From Cladocopium goreaui (taxonomy: Eukaryota; Sar; Dinophyceae; Suessiales; Symbiodiniaceae), in contig CAMXCT020001470.1 in assembly GCA_947184155.2 (NCBI GenBank), positions 1 through 64,000 of the forward strand: a stretch of 64,000 nt of DNA. Reading direction: 5' to 3'. Both the position numbers and the translations under genes were made by a program. Positions 1-10,778 of the stretch are shown here, in pieces (within the stretch, counting starts at the first letter, position 1; every line of letters starts with the position of its first letter). The notes under the pieces are model-generated. The model did no database searches. It had not been told where the DNA came from and saw only the letters and a list, made by a program, of their open reading frames with translations.

Positions 1-216
1 GGTGCTGTGCAGGGTGCTGTGCAGGGGGCTGTCCAGACTGCGGTGGCGAAGTCTGGCAAAGGTGCTGTGCAGGGTGCTGTGCAGGGTGCTGTGCAGGGTG
101 CTGTGCAGGGTGCTGTCAGACTGCGGTGGCCAAGTCTGGCAAAGGTGGTGTGGAGGGTGCTGTGCAGGGTGTTGTCCAGAGTGCGGTGGCGAAGTCTGGC
201 AAAGGTGCTGTGCAGC
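1..216. repeat. 12-bp tandem array (GGTGCTGTGCAG), left edge cut by window
   Basis: Tandem copies of GGTGCTGTGCAG are broken at intervals by a 24-bp spacer starting ACTGCGGTGGCG. Unit and spacer are both multiples of three and free of stop codons, so long reading frames are open but carry no sign of being genes. The array ends sharply at 216. The same array recurs at 3,067, 6,585 and 10,779. Confidence 0.95.
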
Positions 217-495
217 ATGTGACCCCATCACTAGTAGTTTTTCTTGTGTTGTGTTGGCTGCTTCTTACACATGTGGTCCCATAACTAGTTTTTAAAAAAC
301 CATTCCTTGTCAAGTTTCATTCCTTGCCAAGCTTCATGCTTGAGCTGCTAAATCATGCCCAGCAAACAGAATCAATGCTAAGACAAATGGGAGGAAAAAA
401 ATTGTCTTTGCAGTTGCAAAACAAAGCAAAAGCCCTCAAAGGCAAACAGCAGCCCAACCATGCCCAGCAACAAGCTGCTGAAACATTGGGGCAGA
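217..495. other. Spacer without recognisable gene
   Basis: Non-repetitive sequence between the first 12-bp array and a degenerate gene-like stretch. I see no gene, RNA or repeat in it; short open frames here overlap on both strands without a consistent reading. Confidence 0.4.
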
Positions 496-1313
496 TTATA
501 AGCCCATTGAGGCAAATCCAAACATGCATGCTTCAATGCTTGAAGCTGCTGATTTTGTATTATGCACCATGCACCCCAAAGAATCATTCACACCAGCACC
601 ACTTCCCATGTTTTTCTTGGGCCCAGCAGGTGATGCTCCAGCTTCAAAATTGCACCTAGTCTGCTTCTTCATCTTTTTGGGGCTTGTTGCCACCCTTTTT
701 GTAAGACCTTTTGGCTTTGCCATTGTCCTTGCAATCAGTCTTCAAAAAGTCAAAGACACAACTCAGCTGATCCTGGTCCATCAAGACCAAAAGATCTGCT
801 GATGCAGACCTCTTCCCAGGGCACAGGATGGATACATTGGTGGAGCCAATGGTGATTTCAACCACCTGTTCAGTCTTGAGCTTCTTCTGACCATTGCTCA
901 TGAGCTTGTGGTTCCTCTTCTGCTTCAACTCATTGAAAGTGGTGGAATTGGAGAAGGAATGGCTTTTCAGAGTGCATCCGCAAATCAACCTGGAAATCAA
1001 AGGGGGGCTGCCCTGAATCTTCAAGTAGTTCTGGTCATTGATGTCCTGCAATGTTTAAGCTATCCAATCAACAGTAATGCCATTAATCAACAAGGAAAAA
1101 TTGTGTTGGCTTGATTAAGGCATTTGGCCAGCAACAGACAAACCAGTCCTTCACAATAAAGCTGGGAGGGAAGGCAACAGGCTTTGAACCATTGAAGGAC
1201 AAAGCAAAAGTAGGGGTGATCTCCACCACTGCAGGTGGAACTTCTGCCATGCTGCTGAAATCTACTTTTGGGCCAACAATCCCTAAGTTCCAAAGAGCCA
1301 ATAGATCATTCAA
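496..1313 (-). pseudogene. Degenerate minus-strand coding remnant, family not recognised
   Basis: Three minus-strand frames follow one another and together read like one decayed protein. The first (1,313-1,083) includes GPKVDFSSMAEVPPAVVEI. The middle one (1,051-656, 131 codons) includes VVEITIGSTNVSILCPGKR and ADLLVLMDQDQLSCVFDFL, then a Lys-rich tail. A third overlapping frame (723-496) continues the Lys-rich part. The switches between frames need frameshifts, and an in-frame stop lies just upstream of the middle frame, so this is not an intact gene unless introns explain it. The composition looks protein-like rather than random, but I cannot name the family. It could be a relic of a retroelement or of a multicopy host gene. 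Confidence 0.35.
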
Positions 1314-1345
1314 TTGGCAAAACCATTCACCAAATGCTTCAGTCT

Positions 1346-1407
1346 AAAGAAATTGCAGCACCAAGTGCTTTTCACAAAAGAAATTGCAGCACCACGTGCT
1401 TTTCACA
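1346..1407. repeat. 31-bp tandem duplication
   Basis: AAAGAAATTGCAGCACC starts at 1,346 and again at 1,377. The two 31-bp copies differ at one or two bases (CACCAAGTG versus CACCACGTG). Confidence 0.85.
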
Positions 1408-1825
1408 TACAAAACTGACAGCAACATTTTTGCAATAACAAAAAGAATGTCACCAATCAAATAAAACTTCTTTGATGGCAATTTCACACTTGCTATGGCC
1501 ATGGCAGCCTCTGATCTGCACATGGCATGTTTTTTTTGATTTTTCTTCATGAACATTTTGCTTCTTTCATGAAAACAAAATGTTACAAGTCATTAAAAAT
1601 CATGTGTGCAAATCATTGGTCAAAAATTAGCTAACAGTTAGTAACTTTGCTAATTCTTTAACTAAATTAACATAATTAGCTATTTTTCATAACAGCTAAC
1701 AAATGTTATAATTTTCATAATACATTATAACTAGTTAACATATGGTTACAAAGGTTTTAACATATATTTAGTAATGAATTGTGAAGTAGCTTAAGGTATG
1801 TAACTTGTTAGCATCACCCCAGCTC
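1408..1825. other. AT-rich spacer
   Basis: Strongly AT-rich, with many short words related to TTAGCTAAC, GTTAACATA and ATAATTTTCATAA. No gene is visible. It separates the gene-like remnant from the GC-rich minisatellite that starts near 1,826. Confidence 0.5.
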
Positions 1826-2855
1826 ATCTAAGTACTGCGCCTGCCACGCACAAGGGAAGTGCGGAGGCTCTGTGTACTGCGCCTGCCAGGCAAAAGGCAG
1901 CCGCGGGCCAGCGGCGGCCACCGCGCCGCAGCTCCTCCAGAAAGCTCTGTGTACTGCGCCTGCCATGCAAAAGGGAAGTGCGGAGGCTCTGTGTACTGCG
2001 CCTGCCAGGCGAAAGGCAGCCGCGGGCCAGCGGCGGCCACCGCGCTGCAGCTCCGCCAGGAAGCTCTGTGTATTGCGCCTGCCACGCAAAAGGGAAGTGC
2101 GGAGGCTCTATGTACTGCGCCTGCCAGGCAAAAGGCAGCCGCGGGCCAGCGGCGGCCACCGCGCCGCAGCTCCGCCAGGAAGCTCTGTGTACTGCGCCGG
2201 CATGCCACGCAAGAGGGAAGTGCGGAGGCTGAAGTGCGGACGCTCTGTGTACTGCGCCTGCCAGGCAAAAGGCAGCCGCGGGCCAGCCGGCCACCGCGCC
2301 GCAGCTCCTCCAGAAAGCTCTATACACTGCGCCTGCCACGCGAAAGGGAAGTGCGGAGGCTCTGTGTACCCACCGCGCCGCAGCTCCTCAAGAAAGCTCT
2401 ATGTACTGCGCCTGCCGCGCACAAGGGAAGTGCGGAGGCTCTGTGTACTGCGCCTGCCAGGCAAAAGGCAGCCGCGGTCCAGCGGCGGCCACCGCGCCGC
2501 AGCTCCTCCAGAAAGCTTTGTGTACTGCGCCTGCCACGCGAAAGGGAAGTGCGGAGGCACTGTGTACTATACGCCTGCCAGGCAAAAGGCAGCCGCGGGC
2601 CAGCGGCGGCCACCGCGCCGCAGCTCCGCCAGGAAGCTCTGCGTACTGCGCCTGCCACGCAAAAGGGAAGTGCGGAGGCTCTGTGTACTGCGCCTGCCAG
2701 GCAAAAGGCGGCCGCGGGCCAGCGGCGGCCACCGCGCCGCAGCTCCGCCAGGAAGCTCTGTGTACTGCGCCTGCCACGCAAAAGGGAAGTGCAGAGGCTG
2801 AAGGCAGGAAGCTCTGTGTACTGCGCCTGCCAGGCCAAAGGCAGCCAGGAAGCTA
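1826..2855. repeat. ~119-bp GC-rich minisatellite
   Basis: About eight copies of a ~119-bp unit. TGTACTGCGCCTGCCAGGC recurs at about 1,873, 1,992 and 2,111 and on to the end, with one enlarged unit near 2,220 and a shortened one near 2,370. Each unit pairs a CCAGGCAAAAGGCAGCCGCGG half with a CCACGCAAAAGGGAAGTGCGG half, so an older half-unit is visible. Both strands stay open for hundreds of codons, which follows from base composition and the lack of stop triplets in the unit. Confidence 0.93.
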
Positions 2856-2861
2856 TTTGGA

Positions 2862-3066
2862 CAGTGAGTGAGTGAGTGAGTGAGTGAGTGAGTGAGAGAG
2901 TGAGTGGGTGGGTGGGTTGAGTGGGTTGAGTGGGTTGAGTGAGTTGAGGTGAGTTGAGGTGAGTTGAGGTGAGTTGAGGTGAGTTGAGGTGAGTTGAGGT
3001 GAGTTGAGGTGAGTTGAGGTGAGTTGAGGAGGTGAGTTGGGGAGGTGAGTTGAGGAGGTGAGTTGA
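2862..3066. repeat. GTGA / GAGTTGAG microsatellite
   Basis: A run of (GTGA)n changes into GGGTTGAGT units and then a clean series of GAGTTGAGGT units, ending in GAGGTGAGTTG variants. It abuts the next 12-bp array directly, with no element end between them. Confidence 0.95.
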
Positions 3067-3487
3067 AGGGTGCTGTGCAGGGTGCTGTCCAGACTGCGGT
3101 GGCGAAGTCTGGCAAAGGTGCTGTGCAGGGTGCTGTGCACGCTGCTATCCAGACTGCAGTGGCGAAGTCTGGCAAAGGTGCTGTGCAGGGTGCTGTGCAA
3201 GGTGCTGTGCAGGGTGCTGTGCAGGGTGCTGTGCAGGGTGCTGTCCAGACTGCGGTGGCGAAGTCTGGCAAAGGTGCTGTGCAGGGTGCTGTGCAGGGTG
3301 CTGTGCAGGGTGCTGCGCAGGGTGCTGTGCAGGGTGCTGTGCACGGTGTTGTCCAGACTGCGGCGGCGAAGTCTGGCAAAGGTGCTGTGCAGGGTGCTGT
3401 GCACGGGGCTGTCCAGACTGCGGTGGCGAAGTCTGGCAAAGGTGCTGTGCAGGGTGCTGTGCAGGGTGCTGTGCAGGGTGCTGTGCT
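3067..3487. repeat. 12-bp tandem array, second block
   Basis: Same GGTGCTGTGCAG unit and ACTGCGGTGGCG-type spacer as at 1-216. It passes without a gap into the hairpin block through GTGCTTTGGTTCCCACG, the same junction seen at 7,397 and 12,299. Confidence 0.95.
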
Positions 3488-6437
3488 TTGGTTCCCACGT
3501 TGGGAACCACCAGTTCCAACCTTTAGGAACTGGAAATTCTTTGCAATGGTAACCTATGGTTCCCAGGTTGGGAAGCATGAGTTCCAACCTCTGGTAACCG
3601 GCAGTTGCTTGCAATGGTAACCCATGGTTCCCAGGTTGGGAACCAGGAGTTCCAACCTTTGGGAACCGGCAGTTCCTTGCCATGAACCAAACGCAAACAT
3701 TCTGGTACCGGCCCATGAAGCAAAACCATAAAGTTGTAAAGAAAATGTTTTCATATCATTTTGACATGCACCTTTTTCGTGCAAAAACATTTAAATTTTA
3801 TGCCGGCCCAACAGCCAAACGCAAAGATTCCGCTACCGGTCCATTAAGCAAAACAAAAGGTTCTGTTACCGGCTCAGTAAACAAAACAAAACAACATTAA
3901 GAACCATAAGTTTGAACTTTTTGGAATCAACAGATCCTTCCACTGGTAACGTATGCTTTTTCAGGTTTGGAACCATGAGTTTCAAGCTTTTGCAACCGGC
4001 AATTCCTTACAATGATAGTTGCTTAGCTTCGAAAACAAAAATTCTAACTTCTGGGAACCGGCAATTCCTTGCAATGGTAACCTCTGGTTCCCAGGTTGGG
4101 AACCGTAAGTTTCAAGGTCTGGGAACCGGCAGTTCCTTGCCATGGTAACCTTTGGTTCCCACGTTGGGAACCATCAGTTCCAACCTTTAGGAAACGGAAG
4201 TTCTTTGCAATGGTAACCTGTGGTTCCCAGGTGGGAACCGGCAGTTGCTTGCAATGGTAACCTCTGGTTCCCAGGTTGGGAACCATGCGTTCCAACCTCT
4301 GGCAACCGGCAGTTCCTTGCAATGGTAACCTGTGGTTCCCACGTTGGCAACAGTGAGTTCCAACCTTTGGGAACCGGCAGTTCCTTGCCATGAACCAAAT
4401 GCAAACATTCTGGTACCGGTCAATGAAGCAAAACAAAAGGTTCTGTTACCGGCTCAGTAAACAAAACAAAACAACATTAAGAACCATAAGTTTGAACTTT
4501 TTGGAATCAACAGATCCTTCCACTGGTAACGTATGCTTTTTCAGGTTTGGAACCATGAGTTTCAAGCTTTCGCAAGCGGCAATTCCTTACAATGATAGTT
4601 GCTTAGCTTCGAAAACAAAAATTCTAACTTCTAGGAACCGGCAATTCCTTGCAATGGTAACCTCTGGTTCCCAGGTTGGGAACCGTCAGTTCCAACCTTT
4701 AGGAACCCGAAGTTCTTTGCAATGGTAACCTATGTTTCCCAGGTTAGAAAGCATGAGTTCCAACCTCTGGTAACCGGCAGTTTCTTGCAATGGTAACCCA
4801 TGGTTCCCAGGTTGGGAACCAGGAGTTCCAACCTCTGGGAACCGGCAGTTCCGTGCAATTGTAACCTGTGATTCCCACGTTGGCAACCGTTGAGTTCCAA
4901 CCTTTGGGAACCGGCAGTTCCTTGCCATGAACCAAACGCAAACATTCCGGTACCGGTCCATTAAGCAAAACAAAGCGTTCTGTACCGGTCCATTAAGCAA
5001 AACCATAAAATTGTAAAGAAACTGGTTTCATATCATTTTGACATGCACCTTTTTCGTGCAAAAACATTTTTATGCCGGCCCAACAGCCAAACGCAAAGAT
5101 TCCGCTACCGGTCCATTAAGCAAAACAAAAGAATCTGTTACCGGTTCAGTAAACAAAACAAAACAACATTAAGAACCATGAGTTCTAACTTTTTGCAATC
5201 AACAGATCCTTCCACTGGTAACGTTACTTTTTCAGGCTTGGAACCATGAGTTTCAAGCTTTGGATACCCGCAGTTCCTTACAATGAAAGCCGCTTAGCTT
5301 CGAAAACATCAATTCTAATTGCTGGCAACCGGCATGGAACCATGAGTTTCAAGCTTTCGCAACCGGCAATTCCTTACAATGATAGTTGCTTAGCTTCGAA
5401 AACATAAATTCTAACTTCTGGGAACCGGCAATTCCTTGCAATGGTAACCTCTGGTTCCCAGGTTGGGAACCGTAAGTTTCAAGGTCTGGGAACCGGCAGT
5501 TCCTTGCCATGGTAACCTTTGGTTCCCACGTTGGGAACCATCAGTTCCAACCTTTAGGAATTGGAAGTTCTTTGCAATGGTGCCGGTTCCCACAGGTTAG
5601 AAGTCATGGTTCCCAACCTGGGAACCAGAGGTTACCATTGCAAGCAACTGCCGGTTCCCAGAGGTTGGAACTCATGCTTCCCAACCTGGGAACCATAGGT
5701 TAACCTGTGGTTCCCACGTTGGCAACCGTGAGTTCCAACCTTTGGGAACCGGCAGTTCCTTGCCATGAACCAAACGCAAACATTCCGGTGCCGGTCCATT
5801 AAGCAAAACAAAGCTTTCTTTACCGGTCCATCAAGCAAAACCATAAAGTTGTAAAGAAACTGTTCTCATATCATTTTGACATGCACCTTTTTCGTGCAAA
5901 AACATTTTTATGCCGGCCCAACAGCCAAACGCAAAGATTCCGCTACCGGTCCATTAAGCAAAACAAAAGAATCTGTTACCGGCTCAGCAAACAAAACAAA
6001 ACAACATTAAGAACCATGAGTTCTATCTTTTTGGAATCAACAGATCCTTCCACTGGTAACGTATACTTTTTCAGGTTTAGGACCATGAGTTTCAAACTTT
6101 GGGAATCCGCAGTTCCTTGCAATGATAGTTGTTTAGCTTCGAAAACATAAATTCCAACTTCTGGGAACCGGCCATTCCTTTGCAATGGTAACCTCTGGTT
6201 CCCAGGTTGGGAACCGTAAGTTTCAAGGTCTGGGAATCGGCAGTTCCTTGCCATGGTAACCTTTGGTTCCCACGTTGGGAACCATCAGTTCCAACCTTTA
6301 GGAAACGGAAGTTCTTTGCAATGGTAACCCATGGGTTCCCAGGTTGGGAACCGTAAGTTTCAAGGTCTGGGAACCGGCAGTTCCTTGCCATGGTAACCTT
6401 TGGTTCCCACGTTGGGAACCATCAGTTCCAACCTTTT
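3488..6437. repeat. GGTTCCCA hairpin block, higher-order repeat (block 1)
   Basis: Dozens of copies of the perfect hairpin GGTTCCCA-(C/G)GT-TGGGAACC, one every 60-75 bp, each in a frame containing CCGGCAGTTCCTTGC and ATGGTAACC. They are organised into higher-order units marked by AACCAAACGCAAACATTC (about 3,684, 4,390, 4,927 and 5,765). Each unit also holds a low-GC part with GCACCTTTTTCGTGC and CAGATCCTTCCACTGG. Around 5,590-5,700 part of the block is inverted, since hairpin-flanking words appear there in reverse complement. Open frames through this block are incidental. Confidence 0.93.
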
Positions 6438-6447
6438 CTATCTGGGG
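6438..6447. repeat. Right inverted end CTATCTGGGG of array-carrying element
   Basis: CTATCTGGGG is the exact reverse complement of the left end CCCCAGATAG. The following bases TCTATGCCGGTGTAATTTTT are the same as after the other right end at 17,023-17,032, which supports a defined element boundary. Confidence 0.7.
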
Positions 6448-6510
6448 TCTATGCCGGTGTAATTTTTTTTGCTTAGTTATATTTTGGATAAATAAATTTT
6501 GGTTCTAATT

Positions 6511-6537
6511 CCCCAGATAGCTGGCAAGCTATAGGGG
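6511..6537. repeat. Left end hairpin of array-carrying element, copy 1
   Basis: Starts CCCCAGATAGC and ends GCTATAGGGG, forming a bulged hairpin with a short loop. The same end occurs at 10,700-10,725. It is followed by a leader with GGCGAACTTTTGG and then by the 12-bp array. It lies 63 bp after the right end of the preceding copy, so two copies stand head to tail. Confidence 0.7.
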
Positions 6538-6584
6538 TTCTTACTTCTCAAAGGTGGGGTCTTCGGTGGCGAACTTTTGGCCAA

Positions 6585-7397
6585 GGTGCTGTGCAGGGTG
6601 CTGTGCAGGGTACTGTGCAGGGTGCTGTCCAGACTGCGGTGGCGAAGTCTGGCAAAGGTGCTGTGCAGGGTGCTGTGCAGGGTGCTGTCCAGACTGCGGC
6701 GGCGAAGTCTGGCAAAGGTGCTGTGCAGGGTGTTGTCCAGACTGCGGTGGCGAAGTCTGGCAAAGGTGCTGTGTGGCAAAGGTGCTGTGCAGGGTGCTCT
6801 GCAGGGTGCTGTCCAGACTGCGGAGGCGAAGTCTGGCAAAGGTGCTGTGCAGGTGCAGGGTGCTGTGCAGGGTGCTGTGCAAGGGGGCTGTGCAGGGTGC
6901 TGTGCCGGGTGCTGTGCACGGTGTTGTCCAGACTGTGGCGGCGAAGTCTGGCAAAGGTGCTGTGCAGGGTGCTGTGCAAGGTGCTGTGCAGGGTGCTGTG
7001 CAGGGTGTTGTCCAGACTGCGGTGGCGAAGTCTGGCAAAATTGCTGTGCAGGGTGCTGTGCAGGGTGCTGTGCAGGGTGTTGTCCAGACTGCAGTGGCGA
7101 AGTCTGGCAACGGTGCTGTGCAGGGTGCTGTGCAGGGGGCTGTGCAGGGTGCTGTGCAGGGTGCTGCGCAGGGTGCTGTGCAGGGTGCTGTGCAGGGTGT
7201 TGTCCAGACTGCGGTGGCGAAGTCTGGCAAAGGTGCTGTGCAGGGTGCTGTGCAGAAAGCTGTGCAGGGTACTGTGCAGGGTGCTGTGCAGGGTGCTGTC
7301 CAGACTGCGGTGGCGAAGTCTCGCAAAGGTGCTGTGCAGGGTGCTGTGAAGGGTGCTGTGAAAGGTGCTGTGCAGGGTGCTGTGCAGGGTGCTGTGC
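6585..7397. repeat. 12-bp tandem array, third block
   Basis: GGTGCTGTGCAG units with 24-bp spacers. Variants such as GGGGCTGTGCAG and GGTGCTGTGAAG are scattered or clustered near the right end (7,335-7,375). The same GTGAAG variants occur at the right end of the 10,779 block, so the two blocks share ancestry including their internal order. Confidence 0.95.
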
Positions 7398-9317
7398 TTT
7401 GGTTCCCACGTTGGGAACCATCAGTTCCAACCTTTAGGAACTGGAAGTTCTTTGCAATGGTAACCTATGGTTCCCAGGTTGGGAAGCATGAGTTCCAACC
7501 TCTGGTAACCGGCAGTTGCTTGCAATGGTAACCCATGGTTCCCAGGTTGGGACCAGGAGTTCCAACCTCTGGGAACCGGCAGTTCCTTGCAATGGTAACC
7601 TGTGGTTCCCACGTTGGCAACAGTGAGTTCCAACCTTTGGGAACCGGCAGTTCCTTGCCATGAACCAAACGCAAACATTCCGGTACCGGGCCAGTAAGCA
7701 AAACAAAGCGTTCTGTACCGGTCCATTAAGCAAAACCATAAAATTGTAAAGAAAATGTTTTCATATCATTTTGACATGCACCTTTTTCGTGCAAAAACAT
7801 TTTTATGCCGGCCCAACAGCCAAACGCAAACATTCCGCTACCGGTCCATTAAGCAAAACAAAAGGTTCTGTTGCCGGCTCAGTAAACAAAACAAAACAAC
7901 ATTAAGAACCATGAGTTCTAACTTTTTGCAATCAACAGATCCTTCCACTGGTAACGTTACTTTTTCAGGCTTGGAACCGTGAGTTTCAAGCTTTAGGAAC
8001 CTGCAGTTCCTTACAATGAAAGCCGCTTAGCTTCGAAAACATAAATTCTAACTTCTGGGAACCGGCAATTCCTTGCAATGGTAACCTCTGGTTCCCAGGT
8101 TGGGAACCGTAAGTTTCAAGGTCTGGGAACCGGCAGTTCCTTGCCATGGTAACCTTTGGCTCCCACGTTGGGAACCGCCAGTTCCAACCTTTAGGAACTG
8201 GAAGTTCTTTGCAATGGTAACCTATGGTTCCCAGGTTGGGAAGCATGAGTTCCAACCTCTGGGAACCGGCAGTTGCTTGCAATGGTAACCTCTGGTTCCC
8301 AGGTTGGGAACCATGACTTCTAACCTGTGGGAACCGGCAGTTCCTTGCAATGGTAACCTGTGGTTCCCACGTTGGCAAGCGTGAGCTCCAACCTTTGGGA
8401 CCCGGCAGTTCCTTGCCATGAACCAAACGCAAACATTCTGGTACCGGTCCATTAAGCAAAACAAAGCGTTCTTTACCGGTCCATTAAGCAAAACCATAAA
8501 GTTGTAAGGAAAATGTTTTCATATCATTTTGACATGCACCTTTTTCGTGCAAAAACATTTTTATGCCGGCCCAGCAGCCGAACGCAAACATTCCGCTACC
8601 GGTCCATGAAGCAAAACAAAAGGTTCTGTTATCGGCTAAGTAAACAAAACAACATTAGGAACCATGAGTTCTAACTTTTTGCAATCAACAGATCCTTCCA
8701 CTGGTAACGTATGCTTTTTCAGGTTTGGAACCATGAGTTTCAAGCTTTCGCAACCGGTAATTCCTTACAATGATAGTTGCTTAGCTTCGAAAACATAAAT
8801 TCTAACCTCTGGGAACCGGCAATTCCTTGCAATGGTAACCTCTGGTTCGCAGGTTGGGAACCGTAAGTTTCAAGGTCTGGGAACCGGCAGTTCCTTGCCT
8901 TGGTAACCTTTGGTTCCCACGTTGGGAACCATCAGTTCCAACCTTTAGGAACTGGAAGTTCTTTGCAATCGTAACCTATGGTTCCCAGGTTGGGAAGCAT
9001 GAGTTCCAACCTCTGGGACCGGCAGTTGCTTGCAATGGTAACCTCTGGTTCCCAGGTTGGGAACCAGGAGTTCCAACCTCTGGGAACCGGCAGTTCCTTG
9101 CAATGGTAACCTGTGGTTCCCACGTTGGCAAGCGTGAGCTCCAACCTTTGGGACCCGGCAGTTCCTTGCCATGAACCAAACGCAAACATTCTGGTACCGG
9201 TCCATTAAGCAAAACAAAGCGTTCTTTACCGGTCCATTAAGAAAAACCATAAAGTTGTAAAGACACTGTTTTCATATCACTTTGACATGCACCTTTTTCG
9301 TTCAAGAACATTTTTAT
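7398..9317. repeat. GGTTCCCA hairpin block (block 2), truncated
   Basis: Two and a half higher-order units (AACCAAACGCAAACATTC near 7,661, 8,420 and 9,171; period about 755). It breaks off inside a unit after CAAGAACATTTTTAT and is replaced at 9,318 by ATTTTTGAGCTGACGCTC, the start of a different repeat. No right inverted end is present, so this copy is truncated. Confidence 0.9.
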
Positions 9318-9540
9318 ATTTTTGAGCTGACGCTCATCGTCGGCTCCGCCGGACCACTCGGCCCTCCATTTCATCGCAGTGTGGGCGTGAAAGTTACTGA
9401 ATGAGGACCTGCTTCAGAAATATATTCCTTAGGTTTTTTGGAACATATTTTTTGGAATAGACAATTTTTGGGGAGCAAGTGAGTTCCCGAAAGCTCCTGC
9501 GAAGGGTTTTTCCTAAAGAATTGCTGCCAATTTCAACTTG
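9318..9540. repeat. Super-repeat copy I, module A
   Basis: Begins with the hairpin GAGC-TGAC-GCTC (9,324-9,335) and CGGCTCCGCCGG, followed by CCATTTCATCGCAGTGTGGG, CCTGCTTCAGAAATATA and CCAATTTCAACTTGTTAC. The same module opens copies at 19,841, 23,061, 27,988 and 32,330. No gene is visible. Confidence 0.9.
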
Positions 9541-10150
9541 TTACTTCGTGTAAAGGCGCCTCTGTGCAAAGACTTCTCTGTGTAAAAGCTTTTGTGTGTA
9601 AAAGTTTCCGTGTGTAAAAGATTCTCTGTGTAAAGACTTCTTTGTGTAAAAGCTTCTCTGTGTGAAAGCACGTCTGTGTAAAGATTTCTCTGTGTGTAAA
9701 AGCTTCCGTGTGTAAAAACTCTCTGTGTAAAGGCTTCTCTGTGTAAAAGTTTCTGTGTGTAAACGCGTCTGTGTGTTAAAGCTCTCTGTGTAAAGACTTC
9801 TTTGTGTAACAGCTTTTGTGTGTAAAAGCTCCAAGACGTTTGTGTGAAAAAGCTCCTCGGAGGAAAGATTCTGTGTAAAACGTTCTGTGTGTAAAAAGCT
9901 ACTCTGTGTAAAGGCTTCTCTGTGTAAAAGCTTCTGTGTGCAAACGCGTCTGTGTGTAAAAAGCCCTCTGTGTAAAGACTTCTTCGTGTAAAAACTTCTG
10001 TGTGTAAAAGCTCCTAGGTCCTAGACGTTTGTCTGCAGAAGCACCTTAGAGTAAAGACTTCTCTGTGTAAAACCTTCTGTATGTAAAAAGCTCCTTTGTG
10101 TAAAGACTTCTCTGTGTAAAAGCCCCTGTGTGTGGGGGTAAAAGCTTCTG
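9541..10150. repeat. CTGTGTAAA array, copy I
   Basis: Imperfect 16-20 bp units of the form CTTCTCTGTGTAAAAGC, grouped into longer units marked by AGACGTTTGTGTG and AGAGTAAAGAC. Minus-strand frames read as Tyr/Thr/His/Leu-rich repeats and are not credible genes. Confidence 0.93.
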
Positions 10151-10691
10151 TGCGTCTCCTCCCTCCAGCTTTCTTTCGGGTCACGCTGTCGTCCAGTTTC
10201 AATCTGCAACGTTGTTTCTTGTGGAAGAGTGCAAAATAATGCAAAGAACATGTGAAAGCATCGCGCGTTTAAAAATTGAACATTAAACAGCGCACAAAGT
10301 GCTGTAATTTACAGCATATTGCGCTGTCAGCTGGCAAGAACCCGCGTAAATACCACTGTTTTAGTCCTCGAATGTGGCTAAAACACCGTTATTTACAGGG
10401 TTTCGTTCACGTCACGATCTTCGATTTTTTGGGAAACGCGTAAATACCAGCGTTTTTTGCGTTCATCAAGGCAAAAAATCGGTTCAAAAAGTGCAGAAAA
10501 TGTTGTAATTTACAGGGGGTTGGCGCCGTCACGGGTAAAAAACTGTGTAAATACCAGCGTTTCAGCGTCCAAAAGTGGCCAAAACACCGCTATTTACAGC
10601 GTTTCGTGCCTTCCACGTTTTCTTGAAATTGCAAAAAACCGTGTAAATACCAGCATTTTTTGCGATCAACACGCCAAAAATGCTGTAATTT
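10151..10691. repeat. Super-repeat copy I, module B (left half)
   Basis: Opens with CTTTCTTTCGGGTCACGCTG and then alternates GCGTAAATACC(A)C/G and CTGTAATTTACAG words about every 40-60 bp. The module is cut at TGCTGTAATTTACA by the inserted element and resumes at 17,043. Intact versions are at 21,507, 24,730 and 28,805. Confidence 0.88.
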
Positions 10692-10778
10692 ACATATTTC
10701 CCCAGATAGCTGGAAGCTATAGGGGCTCTTACTTCTCTTAGGTGGGGGTCTCCGGCGGCGAACTTTTGAGCCCAGCGT

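Noticed and set aside
1824..2875. Reading frames up to 338 codons in the 119-bp minisatellite
   Set aside because: Every phase of the unit lacks stops; no unique sequence or domain is attached.
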